From the NCBI GenBank assembly GCA_937958475.1, contig CALFXR010000156.1, forward strand, positions 1 to 64,000: 64,000 bases of DNA, given 5' to 3'. Positions 1-8,072 of the stretch are shown piece after piece. The notes under the pieces were generated by a model. That model was given only the letters and a program-made list of their open reading frames with translations, did not search any database and was not told the origin of the DNA. Origin of the DNA: an uncultured Mesorhizobium sp. (GTDB lineage: Bacteria > Pseudomonadota > Alphaproteobacteria > Rhizobiales > Rhizobiaceae). The translations under genes and the position numbers were made by a program. Position 1 is the first letter of the stretch. Every line of letters begins with the position of its first letter.

Positions 1-68
1 AGCGTCTCGCACGCTCCGGCTCCGCTTCCGAAGTCGGCTCGTTAAGCCATTGTATTTTCACGTGAAAC
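1..68. other. Host flank left of the integrated element
   Basis: These 68 bases contain no gene I can support. They precede the partial tRNA-Lys copy at 69-116, so by the geometry of tRNA-targeting integration they should be the original chromosomal 3' flank of the tRNA-Lys gene that now stands at 15963-16038. Confidence 0.5.
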
Positions 69-116
69 TTTGGTGAGCGCACTGGGACTCGAACCCAGGA
101 CCTACTGATTAAAAGT
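69..116. repeat. Left attachment site (partial tRNA-Lys copy)
   Basis: This is a 48-bp copy of the tRNA-Lys 3' half, from the CCA end through the T arm to the anticodon loop. It matches 15961-16008 with two differences, at positions 82 and 98. Beyond 116 the sequence diverges from the tRNA, so this copy lacks the D arm and 5' acceptor strand and is not a functional tRNA. The two differences form one T-stem base pair, C-G here and G-C in the right copy. Confidence 0.9.
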
Positions 117-292
117 GGCTTCAGATCGGACAGGGACGAACGCGTCCGAACACGATCTTCGCCGCAAAGCCTTGCATTTTAAGGCTTTCCGTGTTCAATG
201 TGGTTCGACGTTGTTCTGAGGTGTTTTCTGATCTTGGAACCCATACGGAACCCACGGGCCGATAAGTAGGCCGAACATCAGTAGGTTGAACC
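117..292. promoter_or_regulatory. Left-end leader of the element, with hairpins
   Basis: This stretch lies between the left attachment site and the integrase start and has no credible gene. It holds two inverted repeats: a 6-bp stem at 126-131/144-149 and an 8-bp stem at 166-173/181-188 with a 7-base loop. It also contains the arm-type repeat at 236-254. It probably carries the integrase promoter and integrase or excisionase binding sites; no promoter hexamers stand out. Confidence 0.4.
236..254 (+). repeat. Left arm-type repeat, ggaacccatacggaaccca
   Basis: This 19-bp sequence recurs exactly and in the same orientation at 15879-15897, just inside the right end of the element. Within it ggaaccca occurs twice. 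Paired sequences near both ends of an integrase-mobilised element are typical of integrase arm-binding sites. That role is inferred from position. Confidence 0.6.
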
Positions 293-1513
293 ATGCCTCG
301 CAAGCGCCTGACCGACAGCTTCTGCAAGTCCGTCACCGTCGATGAACGCACCGACTATCAGGATGATGCGGTCCGCGGCCTGGCGCTTCGTGTCTCCCCG
401 AACGGAACGAAGACGTGGAACGTCGTCTTCACGCGAGAGAGCGACAGCGCCAAGCAGCGCGTGAAGCTTGGCCGCTATCCAGCCATGACACTGGAAAAGG
501 CGCGCACCGCCGCGCTCAAGATGGTGACGGCAGTTTCGGAGGGCGACGATCCATCCGAGGAGAAGCGCAACCGGCGCGACGCCATGACGGTCGAGGCGTT
601 GGGCGGGCTCTACATCGAAAAGTACGCGAAGCGGAACAAGAAGACATGGCCCGAGGACGAGCGCCTCCTGAAGGTCGAGGTCTATCCCGCGATCGGCAAG
701 ATGAAGGCGCTCGCCGTGAAGCGCCGCGACGTGCTCGACATCATCGAGGCGAAGGCGGACGCGGGCTACATGGCGCAGTCGACACAGATCCTCGCCGTTG
801 TGCGGAAGATGTTCAATTGGGCCGTAGATGGCGAGCATATCCCCGCATCGCCAGCGGCCGGCATCAAGCCGCGCGGAAAGGCCGTCCGCCGCGACCGCGT
901 CCTGACCAGTGGCGAACTGCGGACGATCTGGAATGCTCTCACCGGCGCCGCGCTCTCCGAACCGACGCGCAATGTGATCCGCCTCCTCTTCCTAACTGGA
1001 CAGCGCAGCGGTGAAGTCTGCGGCATGGTGCGCGGCGAGATCGACGTCGACAGGCGGGTGTGGTCCCTCCCCGGCCGGCGAACGAAGAACGGCGAGCCGC
1101 ACGTCGTGCCGTTGTCCGACGCGGCATTCGAGATCGCCGAGCGGGCTCTCGCCGAAGCCGGCGAAGAGAATGACGCACCGCTATTCACGCGCATCGGCGA
1201 GCCGATCGAGAGCAACGCCATCGCCAAGGCGGTCAGGCTGAAATTGCAGCTCGCCGACGGTCACTGGACGCCGCACGATATTAGGCGAACCGTGGCGACA
1301 GGCATGGCCGAGATTGGCGTCGCGCCCCATGTCGTCGAGGCCGCGCTCAATCACGTGTCGGGCTTCAAGGCAGGCGTTGCGGGCACCTACAATAGGCATC
1401 GCTACGAGCACGAGAAGCGCCGTGCGCTCGACATGTGGGCGGAACGGCTCGACGCAATCGTGACGGGACGCGCCGCCGTTGTGGCGCCCCTACGCAGGAG
1501 GGAGCCGGCATGA
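293..1513 (+). CDS. int: Tyrosine-family site-specific integrase
   Basis: This 406-residue integrase would catalyse insertion and excision of the element at tRNA-Lys. The N-terminal 90 or so residues (LGRYPAMTLEKAR) match the DUF4102 arm-binding domain typical of P4-like and genomic-island integrases, followed by a SAM-like core-binding domain. In the C-terminal catalytic domain the first arginine lies in LTGQRSGEV near residue 238, HDIRR near residue 328 supplies H and R, and the nucleophile is probably Tyr366 in GTYNRHRY. It is the first gene inside the left attachment site, at the opposite end from the intact tRNA. The next gene overlaps it in an ATGA junction. Family assignment is secure. 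Confidence 0.95.
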   Translation: MPRKRLTDSFCKSVTVDERTDYQDDAVRGLALRVSPNGTKTWNVVFTRESDSAKQRVKLGRYPAMTLEKARTAALKMVTAVSEGDDPSEEKRNRRDAMTVEALGGLYIEKYAKRNKKTWPEDERLLKVEVYPAIGKMKALAVKRRDVLDIIEAKADAGYMAQSTQILAVVRKMFNWAVDGEHIPASPAAGIKPRGKAVRRDRVLTSGELRTIWNALTGAALSEPTRNVIRLLFLTGQRSGEVCGMVRGEIDVDRRVWSLPGRRTKNGEPHVVPLSDAAFEIAERALAEAGEENDAPLFTRIGEPIESNAIAKAVRLKLQLADGHWTPHDIRRTVATGMAEIGVAPHVVEAALNHVSGFKAGVAGTYNRHRYEHEKRRALDMWAERLDAIVTGRAAVVAPLRRREPA

Positions 1514-2202
1514 CTCAGTCCAGTGTCGCTCGATTGGCATTCGGGATCATGGCGAACGAAGCGGTGAAGCACGCGAGCGATGCTCGCGCCCGTAACGACA
1601 CGATGTCCGCGGTGATGTTCCAAGAAATCGCCGAAATGATGATCGCTGCGGGGCAGGACCTGGCATCGCCTCTCAGCGAGGTCTTAAAAGACCGCCAGCA
1701 GACCAACGCGATCGGTAAGAATGTGGAGTTCAGGCAACGCAGGACGCTCCTAGTCGCGCTGGCGATGTGGGAGATGGAAACCGCGGGCGTTACCCGCCAT
1801 GCAGCATGCAAGACGGTGTGCGATCTAGCCCATCGGCGCGACGGTTCCGAAAGGGCAAGAAGTGCGGCGAAGGAACTCGCAAGGCACCTTCCGGAGCGTG
1901 TTGAAGACTTTGGCAGGTCTCCTACTTGCAGAGATTCTTACCTGAACTTGACGATGATCAGAGATGCGCTGCGAACTCAAACCGAAGGCGGGGCGGAACC
2001 GCCGTCCGGACTTGTCCGCTGGGCGTTAGCTCGAATGTTCGGAGGTTGGAGAGAACTGGGGCAACGTCGGGAGGATCGGATCGCAACGCTGCGGACATGT
2101 TTCAATTCACCCGCTTCACGCCCTCTTGCCACCGTTGATCTGAACGCTCTAGGTCGCGATCTGCTCTCATCCTACGTCGCGGAAGTTCGAACCCCCTTCT
2201 GA
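1510..2202 (+). CDS. Hypothetical protein of the element
   Basis: A 230-residue protein of unknown function. The ATG at 1510 overlaps the integrase stop in an ATGA junction, which decides this start over an upstream in-frame one at 1435. The sequence (MTQSSVARLAFGIMANEAV) looks soluble and mainly helical, with no signal peptide or membrane segment. I do not recognise a family. Its coupling to int suggests co-expression with the integration module, perhaps as an accessory factor, but nothing in the sequence proves that. Confidence 0.6.
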   Translation: MTQSSVARLAFGIMANEAVKHASDARARNDTMSAVMFQEIAEMMIAAGQDLASPLSEVLKDRQQTNAIGKNVEFRQRRTLLVALAMWEMETAGVTRHAACKTVCDLAHRRDGSERARSAAKELARHLPERVEDFGRSPTCRDSYLNLTMIRDALRTQTEGGAEPPSGLVRWALARMFGGWRELGQRREDRIATLRTCFNSPASRPLATVDLNALGRDLLSSYVAEVRTPF

Positions 2203-2259
2203 GTTCCGCGCATCCTGCCGCATCCTCCGCCGCGAACATGTAGGAAGCGGAGCGGACGA

Positions 2260-2451
2260 ATGCGCATTCTCACTGTTAAAGACACCTGCGCCAAGATCGG
2301 CAAAGGTCGAACGAAGTTGTGGGAGCTAACGAAGGACGGTCGGTTTCCCAAGCCGGTCAAGATCGACTGCGGCATTGGCTACGTCGAGCACGAGGTCGAT
2401 GCATGGATCGCCGCTCGCATCGCCGAGCGGGACCAGGAGCGCGCAGCATGA
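2260..2451 (+). CDS. AlpA-like transcriptional regulator / excisionase
   Basis: This 63-residue protein has the compact winged-helix layout of AlpA/phage excisionase proteins: an N-terminal helix-turn-helix (TVKDTCAKIGKGRTKLWEL), the phrase DGRFPKPVKI that is diagnostic of AlpA members, and a closing VDAWIAARIAER helix. AlpA proteins bind DNA next to integrase genes and act as activators or recombination directionality factors. In Gram-negative phage-inducible islands AlpA is the master activator. The gene starts 57 bp after the preceding stop, so it may have its own promoter, and it overlaps the next gene in an ATGA junction. The choice between activator and excisionase roles remains open. 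Confidence 0.85.
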   Translation: MRILTVKDTCAKIGKGRTKLWELTKDGRFPKPVKIDCGIGYVEHEVDAWIAARIAERDQERAA

Positions 2452-2678
2452 GCGCCCCCGATCCGCGCCTTCTAACCCACGCGATCCGACAGGCGGTCGA
2501 AGCGCTCGACGACATCCGGGGAGCGATCCGCGCTGCCGAGCGGCAGCTCCTGCAGCCCGGCGACGACGCGGTCGCCGTCGCAACGGGCACAGCGCGGGTG
2601 CTCGCTGTCATTGGCCGGGTCGTCGAGGCAGAACTCGGCGAACTGGAAAAAATCCTCGCGGCGGATGCGCTGCTATGA
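2448..2678 (+). CDS. Small hypothetical protein
   Basis: A 76-residue protein whose ATG at 2448 overlaps the alpA-like stop (ATGA) and whose own stop overlaps the next start. The sequence (VEALDDIRGAIRAAERQLL) is strongly helical and could form a short coiled coil. No family is recognised. Its reality rests on the unbroken chain of overlapping junctions either side. Confidence 0.6.
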   Translation: MSAPDPRLLTHAIRQAVEALDDIRGAIRAAERQLLQPGDDAVAVATGTARVLAVIGRVVEAELGELEKILAADALL

Positions 2679-2857
2679 CCGCCGTCCCGCTTTCCCCGGC
2701 CGCGCACGCAGAGGCCGTCGCCTGGCTTAGGGCGAACTGGTCAACGGTCAGCCGGCCGATCGTGCCGGCGATCCGCGACCATTGCGGATGCGGCTCGATC
2801 GAGGCTGTCGCGATCCTGCGCGAGGTAAGCCCGCACACACGGAGAGACGCCACATGA
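2675..2857 (+). CDS. Small hypothetical protein
   Basis: A 60-residue protein starting at the ATG at 2675 through an ATGA junction, and joined to the next gene in the same way at 2854. It contains WLRANWSTVSRPIVPAIRD, then two cysteines (CGC) and an acidic or basic tail. It resembles small helix-turn-helix proteins of phage early regions, but I cannot assign a family. Confidence 0.55.
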   Translation: MTAVPLSPAAHAEAVAWLRANWSTVSRPIVPAIRDHCGCGSIEAVAILREVSPHTRRDAT

Positions 2858-3084
2858 GCGGCCGCGATTGGGACAAGGCGCGCTCGCGCTCTCGCGTCGC
2901 TCGGCAGGGCGCCGAGGCCGTCGGCCGGCCCGGCAAGGGTGCCGCCGCCGAGGCCGCCGCCGCCGAGATGATCGTGAAGCTCTTGCGCTGCCGCTGCGGC
3001 CATCGCGGTCGCGTCCAGCTGCCGGCGGCGATGCTCGCCGGGCGCAAGTTCAAGTGCCGGCAGTGCGGGCGAGTTCTCAGATGA
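2854..3084 (+). CDS. Small zinc-ribbon protein
   Basis: A 76-residue protein starting at the ATG at 2854 in an ATGA junction. The first half is rich in basic residues and alanine. The second half holds a CRCGHRG motif and, about 20 residues later, CRQCGR, which together form a four-cysteine zinc-ribbon knuckle pair. Such mini-ribbons usually bind nucleic acid or proteins. Its place between the AlpA-like gene and the replication-type gene suggests an early regulatory or replication accessory role, as inference only. Confidence 0.6.
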   Translation: MSGRDWDKARSRSRVARQGAEAVGRPGKGAAAEAAAAEMIVKLLRCRCGHRGRVQLPAAMLAGRKFKCRQCGRVLR

Positions 3085-3944
3085 GTTCGGCCGCCCGCAA
3101 GTGGTTGGCGCGCCTCCATGTGAAGGGCGCGGCGGCAAGGCTCGTCCTCGGCGTCCTGGCGGAGGCGGCGGACAAGGACGGTCGCTGCAACCTGTCGCAA
3201 GCGGTCATCGCCCAGCGGGCCGGGCTGGGCGAACGCACGGTTCGCGACACGCTGAACGCGGCCGAGACATCCGGCCTCATCCGCCGAGAGCATCGAAGCG
3301 CGGGCGGCAAGACGGGCAGGATCGCCGATCTGATCCACTTGGCCATGATCGAAACGGTCGTGGTGCAACCGGCAAATTCTGCCGGTAACGAATTGGGTGC
3401 AACCGGCAATTCCCGCCGGTTACGATCCCTGGTGCAACCGGCAGAATCTGCCGTTGCCCCATTCTTCGGACCCGATCCGAAAAACGCAACGGAATCAACG
3501 TCTCGCGCGCGCGTGGACGTATATACTACTTCTCCGGGAGAGATTCAGCCTCGAACATCTGGCAGAGTGTGGCTCGAAAAGCGTCTCGGCTCATGGCGGG
3601 CTCGTGTTCGCCTTGACGGGGTTGACCTCGACCTAGGCCGCCACCCGACGGAAGCCGAAGCGACGCGCGCCCTTGAAGGCGCGCTCGCGGACATCGCGCA
3701 CGCCTCCGCCAAGCCTTCCGGCGAACCACGCCAACCTCAAAAGAATCACTCTGTCCTCGACGTAGCAGGACTTGGCGCTGCCCTTCCGGATACGTTCTCG
3801 CGCGCATGGCGCGAGCGCTACAGCGGGCCGATCGTCATGCCGTGGGACCGCGCTTCGCGCGCGGTCCACGACGCACCGCCCATAGATCCCACCGACGATC
3901 TGGACCGACCGAACGCATACCGCCTTGCGAAGGATGGTGGTTGA
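3081..3944 (+). CDS. Winged-helix protein, putative replication initiator
   Basis: A 287-residue protein starting at the ATG at 3081, overlapping the preceding stop (ATGA). Residues 15-80 form a helix-turn-helix/winged-helix domain (LSQAVIAQRAGLGERTVRDTL, then a wing with GLIRREHR) of the kind seen in phage and plasmid replication initiators and primosomal proteins. The middle of its gene (3362-3458) carries three palindromic iterons, an arrangement like lambda O, whose gene contains the origin. The C-terminal half has a DNA-binding-integrase-like AP2/ERF-type patch (WRARVRLDGVDLDLG) and a disordered basic tail. No primase or helicase motif is present, so it would need host or helper replisome parts. 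Replication is inferred from the domain and iterons. Confidence 0.65.
   Translation: MSSAARKWLARLHVKGAAARLVLGVLAEAADKDGRCNLSQAVIAQRAGLGERTVRDTLNAAETSGLIRREHRSAGGKTGRIADLIHLAMIETVVVQPANSAGNELGATGNSRRLRSLVQPAESAVAPFFGPDPKNATESTSRARVDVYTTSPGEIQPRTSGRVWLEKRLGSWRARVRLDGVDLDLGRHPTEAEATRALEGALADIAHASAKPSGEPRQPQKNHSVLDVAGLGAALPDTFSRAWRERYSGPIVMPWDRASRAVHDAPPIDPTDDLDRPNAYRLAKDGG
3362..3458 (+). repeat. Three palindromic iterons, candidate origin
   Basis: Three 28-bp copies begin at 3362, 3396 and 3431, spaced 34 and 35 bp. Each opens with ggtgcaaccggc and continues into a matching right arm around tgccggt, so each is itself a dyad. The copies sit in different reading phases of the surrounding gene (VQPANSAG, GATGNSRR, VQPAESAV). 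Repeat conservation therefore cannot be explained by protein repeats and points to a DNA-level function such as initiator binding. Confidence 0.7.
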
Positions 3945-4012
3945 ATGTCCCCTGTCCCCGTCGCGTCCCCCGTTTTCGTCCCCGGGAATTGTCCCCGAGA
4001 GAGAGGTGAAGC

Positions 4013-4357
4013 ATGAGCGACGAGCCTGAGAAGACCGACGAGGAAGTCATGCGCGGCGTCCTGAAGGGGCTGTACGGCTCCAGCCCCAGCGTCACGGTCG
4101 AGACAAGGCGCAGTCGGCAGGGCAGGCCTCGCCCGGTCGTCGAGGTCGAAGCCAAGCCGATCCCGCTCAGCGAAGGCGGCGACGATTCGTTCGTCGTCAC
4201 CTTCACGGCGGTCCTGCCAGACGGCAAACGGCTACGCCTCCAGAGCGTGCGCAGCCCGGTGACCGTCGACCACAAGACCATCATCCGCGACTATGAAACG
4301 GAAGGGCGGGAGGTCCGGTGGATCGGAAAGCGACCCGAGGAGCACGAAGACGAGTGA
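4013..4357 (+). CDS. Hypothetical protein of the element
   Basis: A 114-residue, acidic, soluble protein of unknown function. Its start follows a purine-rich stretch (gagagaggtgaagc) that serves as ribosome binding site. The middle (DSFVVTFTAVLPDGKRLRLQS) looks like a small beta domain. Its stop overlaps the GTG start of the next gene. It lies between the replication-type gene and the head module; no family recognised. Confidence 0.6.
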   Translation: MSDEPEKTDEEVMRGVLKGLYGSSPSVTVETRRSRQGRPRPVVEVEAKPIPLSEGGDDSFVVTFTAVLPDGKRLRLQSVRSPVTVDHKTIIRDYETEGREVRWIGKRPEEHEDE

Positions 4358-4581
4358 GCGATCGCAGAAAGGTTGCCGCGCCGCCCTTAGCGCCGACCGT
4401 CGCCGACGTCCGCGTGTTGTGGACCGCCGGCGGGATCGCCCGTCGGCTCGGCTGCTCTCCCGACTTCGTCAGAACCGTCCTGATGGAAACGCCGGGCTGC
4501 CCGATTCACCGGATCGGCGGCAGGATCTACGCCGTCGAGGATGCGCTCCTGGCGTGGATGCGAGATCCAAACCCATCGTAG
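4354..4581 (+). CDS. Small helix-turn-helix protein
   Basis: A 75-residue protein read from a GTG at 4354 in a GTGA overlap with the preceding stop. It contains a MerR/excisionase-type helix-turn-helix (TAGGIARRLGCSPDFVRTVL) followed by a wing ending in YAVEDALLAWMRD. Such proteins bind DNA as regulators. Placed directly before the portal gene, it could control the late head operon, but the target is not visible. Confidence 0.65.
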   Translation: MSDRRKVAAPPLAPTVADVRVLWTAGGIARRLGCSPDFVRTVLMETPGCPIHRIGGRIYAVEDALLAWMRDPNPS

Positions 4582-4602
4582 CCCATTCCGCCGCGCGCAA
4601 CC

Positions 4603-5832
4603 GTGTCGCGCGAGGCCGTGCGCATCGGCCATACCATTGCGATGCGCTTCTGGCCTTTTCGAACAGCACCCATCGAGACGAAAGCGGCGACCCTCGCCGA
4701 GCCGGACGCCGAGCTTTTCGAACTTTTCACCGGCATCGCTCCGGGGAGCCTCGCCGTTTCCGCCGGAACCGCGCTCACCGTTCCCGCCGTCAGCGCCGCG
4801 GTGCGCGCGATCTCCGAGGCCGCCGCCAGCCTCGACATCTTCGTCGAGCGCCGAGATGGCGGGAAGTGGGTAGCCGATGACGAGCACCCGGCCGCCGTGC
4901 TTCTGCACGGCTTCGTCAACGATTGGACGGCGGGTTTCGAATTCATCCGCGACCTCGTCGCCCAAGCGCTGACCAGCGACCACGGCGGGCTGGCATGGGT
5001 GAACCGCGTCGAGAGCCGCCCCGTCGAGATCCTGCACTACAGGCCGGGAACCATCAGCGTCGAGTACCCGGACGAAACCCTAGAGCCGACCTATCGCCGG
5101 GGCGGGACAGTGATCCCCGCGGCCGACGTGATCCACCTGCGCAGCGCTTTCTCGAAAAGCCCGCTCACCCTCGCCCGCGAGGCGATCGGTGCGGCGAAGG
5201 AAATGGAAAAGCACGCCGGGCGGTTGTTCAAGAACGGGGCGCGGCCCGGCGGCGTGATCGAAATTCCGAGCGGCGTTTCCGAGCCCGTGCTGGCCCGGCT
5301 GAAAGCGGGATGGAAGGCCGCCCATGAGGGAGCGGACAACGCCGGCAAGACGGCCGTGCTGCACGCCGGGGCGAAGTTCAGCACGATCGCGCTGAAGTCG
5401 ACCGACGCCGAGTTCCTCGCGAACCGCAAGTTCCAGATCGCCGAGATCGCCCGGGCGTTCCGCGTGCCATTGCAGATGCTCTACGAGCTCGATCGCGCGA
5501 CCTGGTCCAACGCCGAGCAGATGGGCCGCGAGTTTCTCACCTACACCTTGGAACCCTGGCTTCGCGCACTGGAGGCGGCGCTCACCCGCGCGCTGATAGC
5601 GCCGGAAGAGCGTGCCCTTCGCCGCATCCGCTTCGACCGCGACGACCTGACCCGCGCCTCGCTGACCGAACGCGCGACGGCGATCAACTCGCTTCGCGCC
5701 TCGGAAGTGCTTTCCGCCGACGAGGGCCGCGATTGGCTCGACCTGCCGCCACGCGCCGACGGCAAGGGTGGCTCCTACGAAAACCCGAACATCACCGTGA
5801 AACCAACCGCTCCGGAGAAGGTGGCCGCGTGA
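4603..5832 (+). CDS. Phage portal protein, HK97 type
   Basis: The portal forms the dodecameric channel at one capsid vertex through which DNA is packaged and to which the neck attaches. The 409-residue product has the HK97-type portal hallmarks: VPAVSAAVRAISEAAASL early, HPAAVLLHGFVNDW, a central beta region (YRPGTISVEYPDETLEPTY), VIHLRSAF, and the conserved LYELDRATWSNAEQ segment near the C-terminal third. The GTG at 4603 is used here; an ATG at 4642 (MRFWPFRT) is an equally good start, as neither has a clear ribosome binding site. The stop overlaps the protease start by one base (TGATG). Confidence 0.93.
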   Translation: MSREAVRIGHTIAMRFWPFRTAPIETKAATLAEPDAELFELFTGIAPGSLAVSAGTALTVPAVSAAVRAISEAAASLDIFVERRDGGKWVADDEHPAAVLLHGFVNDWTAGFEFIRDLVAQALTSDHGGLAWVNRVESRPVEILHYRPGTISVEYPDETLEPTYRRGGTVIPAADVIHLRSAFSKSPLTLAREAIGAAKEMEKHAGRLFKNGARPGGVIEIPSGVSEPVLARLKAGWKAAHEGADNAGKTAVLHAGAKFSTIALKSTDAEFLANRKFQIAEIARAFRVPLQMLYELDRATWSNAEQMGREFLTYTLEPWLRALEAALTRALIAPEERALRRIRFDRDDLTRASLTERATAINSLRASEVLSADEGRDWLDLPPRADGKGGSYENPNITVKPTAPEKVAA

Positions 5833-6344
5833 TGGACAGGCTCTTCATCGAAACCAAGATCCTTTCCGATGACGCCGGCGCCGTTTCGGGCATCGCCTGG
5901 AAATGGAAAGAGCCCGATCGAATCGGAGACATGATCGAGCCGGGCGCCTTCAAGTCGGCAAAGATGCCGATCCCCTTGCTCTTCGGCCACGATTTCAACG
6001 ATCCCGTCGGCGCGATCGACACCGCAACCGAAAAGGCGGACGGCCTCCACATCGCCGGCAAGCTGCTGGTCGACGATGTTGCCCGTGCTCGCGAAGTCCG
6101 CAGCCTGGTCAAGGCCGGCGCGGTGCGTGGTCTCTCGATCGGCTTCATCACGAAAAAGGCAACCGCCCGAAAGGGCGGCGGGCGGACGATCACGGCGCTC
6201 GAGCTGCTCGAGGTGAGCCTTGTCACAATCCCGATGCATCCCGGGGCGCGCGTCACCAGCGCGAAGGATGCGCTCCAGGCCATAGCGATCGCCGAGGCCA
6301 TCAACCGCGCGACGGCCGCGCTCAGCACAGGAACTGCGAAATGA
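5832..6344 (+). CDS. Prohead protease, HK97 family
   Basis: A 170-residue serine protease of the HK97 prohead family (peptidase U35/S78), which cleaves scaffold and capsid N-terminus during head maturation. The motifs are a start-region GIAWKWKEPDRIGDMIEPGAF, a catalytic-type histidine in LLFGHD and a serine in VRGLSIGF, followed by LELLEVSLVTIPMHPGA, the characteristic end of the fold. It begins within the portal stop and overlaps the capsid start in an ATGA junction, the usual portal-protease-capsid arrangement. Confidence 0.93.
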   Translation: MDRLFIETKILSDDAGAVSGIAWKWKEPDRIGDMIEPGAFKSAKMPIPLLFGHDFNDPVGAIDTATEKADGLHIAGKLLVDDVARAREVRSLVKAGAVRGLSIGFITKKATARKGGGRTITALELLEVSLVTIPMHPGARVTSAKDALQAIAIAEAINRATAALSTGTAK

Positions 6345-7534
6345 CGAAGCACGTCATGAAATCCGCGCTGCTCGCCAGCGCAGCCATCCTCACCATGAAG
6401 GGCGACGATGATGATCCGGTCGCCCTTGTCACCAAGGCGGTAACCGACTTGCAGAAGACGGTCGACGAGCGGCTGAAGGCCGTCGAGACGAAGGCCGGCG
6501 AGATCGAAAAGCGCACCGACACCAAGGCGCTCGTCGACCGCATGGACAAGATCGAGGCGCGCGCCAAGCGGCCGGCCGGCGAGGACAAGCCCGAGCCGAC
6601 CGAGGAACGGAAGGCGTTCACGTCGTACCTTCGCCACGGCGACCGTATGCCCGACGAGGAGCGCAAGGCGCTGACCATCGCGAATGACACCTCGGGCGGC
6701 TACTTGGCGCCTTCCGAATTCCAGGCCGAGATCGACAAGAACCTCGTCGAGATGTCGCCGATCCGCCAGGCGGCCCGCGTGTCGAGCACGTCGGCCGGCG
6801 AGGTGATCCTGCCCAAGCGCACCGGCACGCCGACCGGCTCGTGGGTGGGTGAGACCGAGGATCGCCCCGAGACGGGCAGCACCTACGGGCAGACTGAAGT
6901 GGCGATTCACGAGATGGCGGCCTATGTCGACGTCAGCCTGAAGCTGCTCGAAGACAGCGCGGTCAACATCGAGGCGGAAGTCGCCTTCGACCTCGCCGAG
7001 GAATTCGGCCGCATGGAAGGCGCCGCCTTCGTCGACGGCGACGGCTTCAAGAAGCCGACCGGCTTCGTCAACGGCGGCCTGTCCTACACGCCGAGCGGCA
7101 ACTCCTCGACGCTCGGGTCGGCGCCGGCGGACCTGCTGATCACGCACCTCTACAGCATGAAGGCGGCGTATCGGAACCGCGGCGTGTGGGCGATGAACGG
7201 GTCGACGCTCGCCGCCATCCGCAAGCTGAAGGACGGCACCACCGGGATCTACCTCTGGCAACCCGCCTATGCCGCCGGCCAGCCCGAGACCATCCTCGGC
7301 CGCCCCGTGATCGAAGTCCCCGACATGGACGACATCGGCTCGGCCGCGGTCCCGATCGCCTTCGGCGACTTCATGGCCGGGTACAGGATCTTCGATCGCG
7401 TCGGCATGTCGATCTTCGCCGACCCGTACACGCAACGGAAGAACGGCCTGGTCCGCTTCCACGCCCGCAAGCGCGTCGGCGGCGCGGTGCGCCGGACGGA
7501 AGCCATCAAGCTCATCAAGTGCGCGACCTCCTGA
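6341..7534 (+). CDS. Major capsid protein, HK97 fold
   Basis: A 397-residue major head protein. Residues 1-90 form a charged helical delta/scaffold-like region (KAVTDLQKTVDERLKAVETK) expected to be removed by the protease. The mature shell domain starts near ALTIANDTSGGYLAP, a classic HK97-type sequence, and continues through SPIRQAARVSST, GETEDRPETGSTY and the A-domain with ILGRPVIEVPDMDDIG. The C-terminal DPYTQRKNGLVRFHARKRVGG is also typical. The ATG at 6341 overlaps the protease stop (ATGA). With its own capsid, the element does not depend on stealing helper heads. Confidence 0.95.
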   Translation: MTKHVMKSALLASAAILTMKGDDDDPVALVTKAVTDLQKTVDERLKAVETKAGEIEKRTDTKALVDRMDKIEARAKRPAGEDKPEPTEERKAFTSYLRHGDRMPDEERKALTIANDTSGGYLAPSEFQAEIDKNLVEMSPIRQAARVSSTSAGEVILPKRTGTPTGSWVGETEDRPETGSTYGQTEVAIHEMAAYVDVSLKLLEDSAVNIEAEVAFDLAEEFGRMEGAAFVDGDGFKKPTGFVNGGLSYTPSGNSSTLGSAPADLLITHLYSMKAAYRNRGVWAMNGSTLAAIRKLKDGTTGIYLWQPAYAAGQPETILGRPVIEVPDMDDIGSAAVPIAFGDFMAGYRIFDRVGMSIFADPYTQRKNGLVRFHARKRVGGAVRRTEAIKLIKCATS

Positions 7535-7589
7535 CGGGGGCCGCGCACCGTCACCCGGAACGCAACCGCGCACAGAAGGAACCGTCACC

Positions 7590-8009
7590 ATGCGCGACCA
7601 CGCGAACAACATCACCATCCGACCGGTCATCGCGCCGGCCGCAAATACCGATTTGGGCACGACGGCACTGGTCGGCACGGTCATCGACCGCGCCGGCTAC
7701 GAGACGCTGACCTACGCCATCGTCACCGGCACGCTCAGCGACGCCGACGCGGTCTATGTCGTGTTGCTGGAAGAAAGCGACAACGACAGCTCGAACTTCA
7801 CCGCCGTCGCCGACGCCGATCTGATCGGTACCGAGGCCGCGGCCGGTTTCACGTATGCCGACGACGGCGAAACCCGGAAGCTCGGCTACATCGGCAACAA
7901 GCGCTACACGCGCCTGACCATCACGCCGACGACGACCGCTCAGTCTGGCAACTCGCCCATCGCCGCCATCGCCATCCTCGGCCGCCCGCACTCGGCTCCC
8001 GTGAGCTGA
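7590..8009 (+). CDS. Beta-rich protein after the capsid gene
   Basis: A 139-residue protein of predicted beta-sandwich character (VGTVIDRAGYETLTYAIVTG, YIGNKRYTRLTITP). Similar proteins follow capsid genes in many alphaproteobacterial prophages, and a capsid decoration or head-spike role is plausible. There is no membrane segment or signal. A purine-rich site (agaaggaacc) precedes the ATG. The function is unproven; its structural role is inferred from position between capsid and connector. Confidence 0.7.
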   Translation: MRDHANNITIRPVIAPAANTDLGTTALVGTVIDRAGYETLTYAIVTGTLSDADAVYVVLLEESDNDSSNFTAVADADLIGTEAAAGFTYADDGETRKLGYIGNKRYTRLTITPTTTAQSGNSPIAAIAILGRPHSAPVS

Positions 8010-8072
8010 TCAACGTCGTCGCCCGGGGCGCGCCGACACGCGCCCCCGCGCCGCGCTCTTTCGGAGGTCAGC

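Noticed and set aside
69..116. A second tRNA-Lys gene at the left end
   Set aside because: Only the 3' half is present; the D arm and 5' acceptor strand are missing, so it is an attachment-site remnant.
4013..4581. Small terminase encoded just before the portal
   Set aside because: The helix-turn-helix product at 4354-4581 is too short, and a clear P27-type small terminase gene lies beside TerL at 9929-10345.
5792..7684. Long minus-strand frame opposite protease and capsid genes
   Set aside because: Antisense shadow of genes with clear HK97 motifs; no domain or ribosome binding site.
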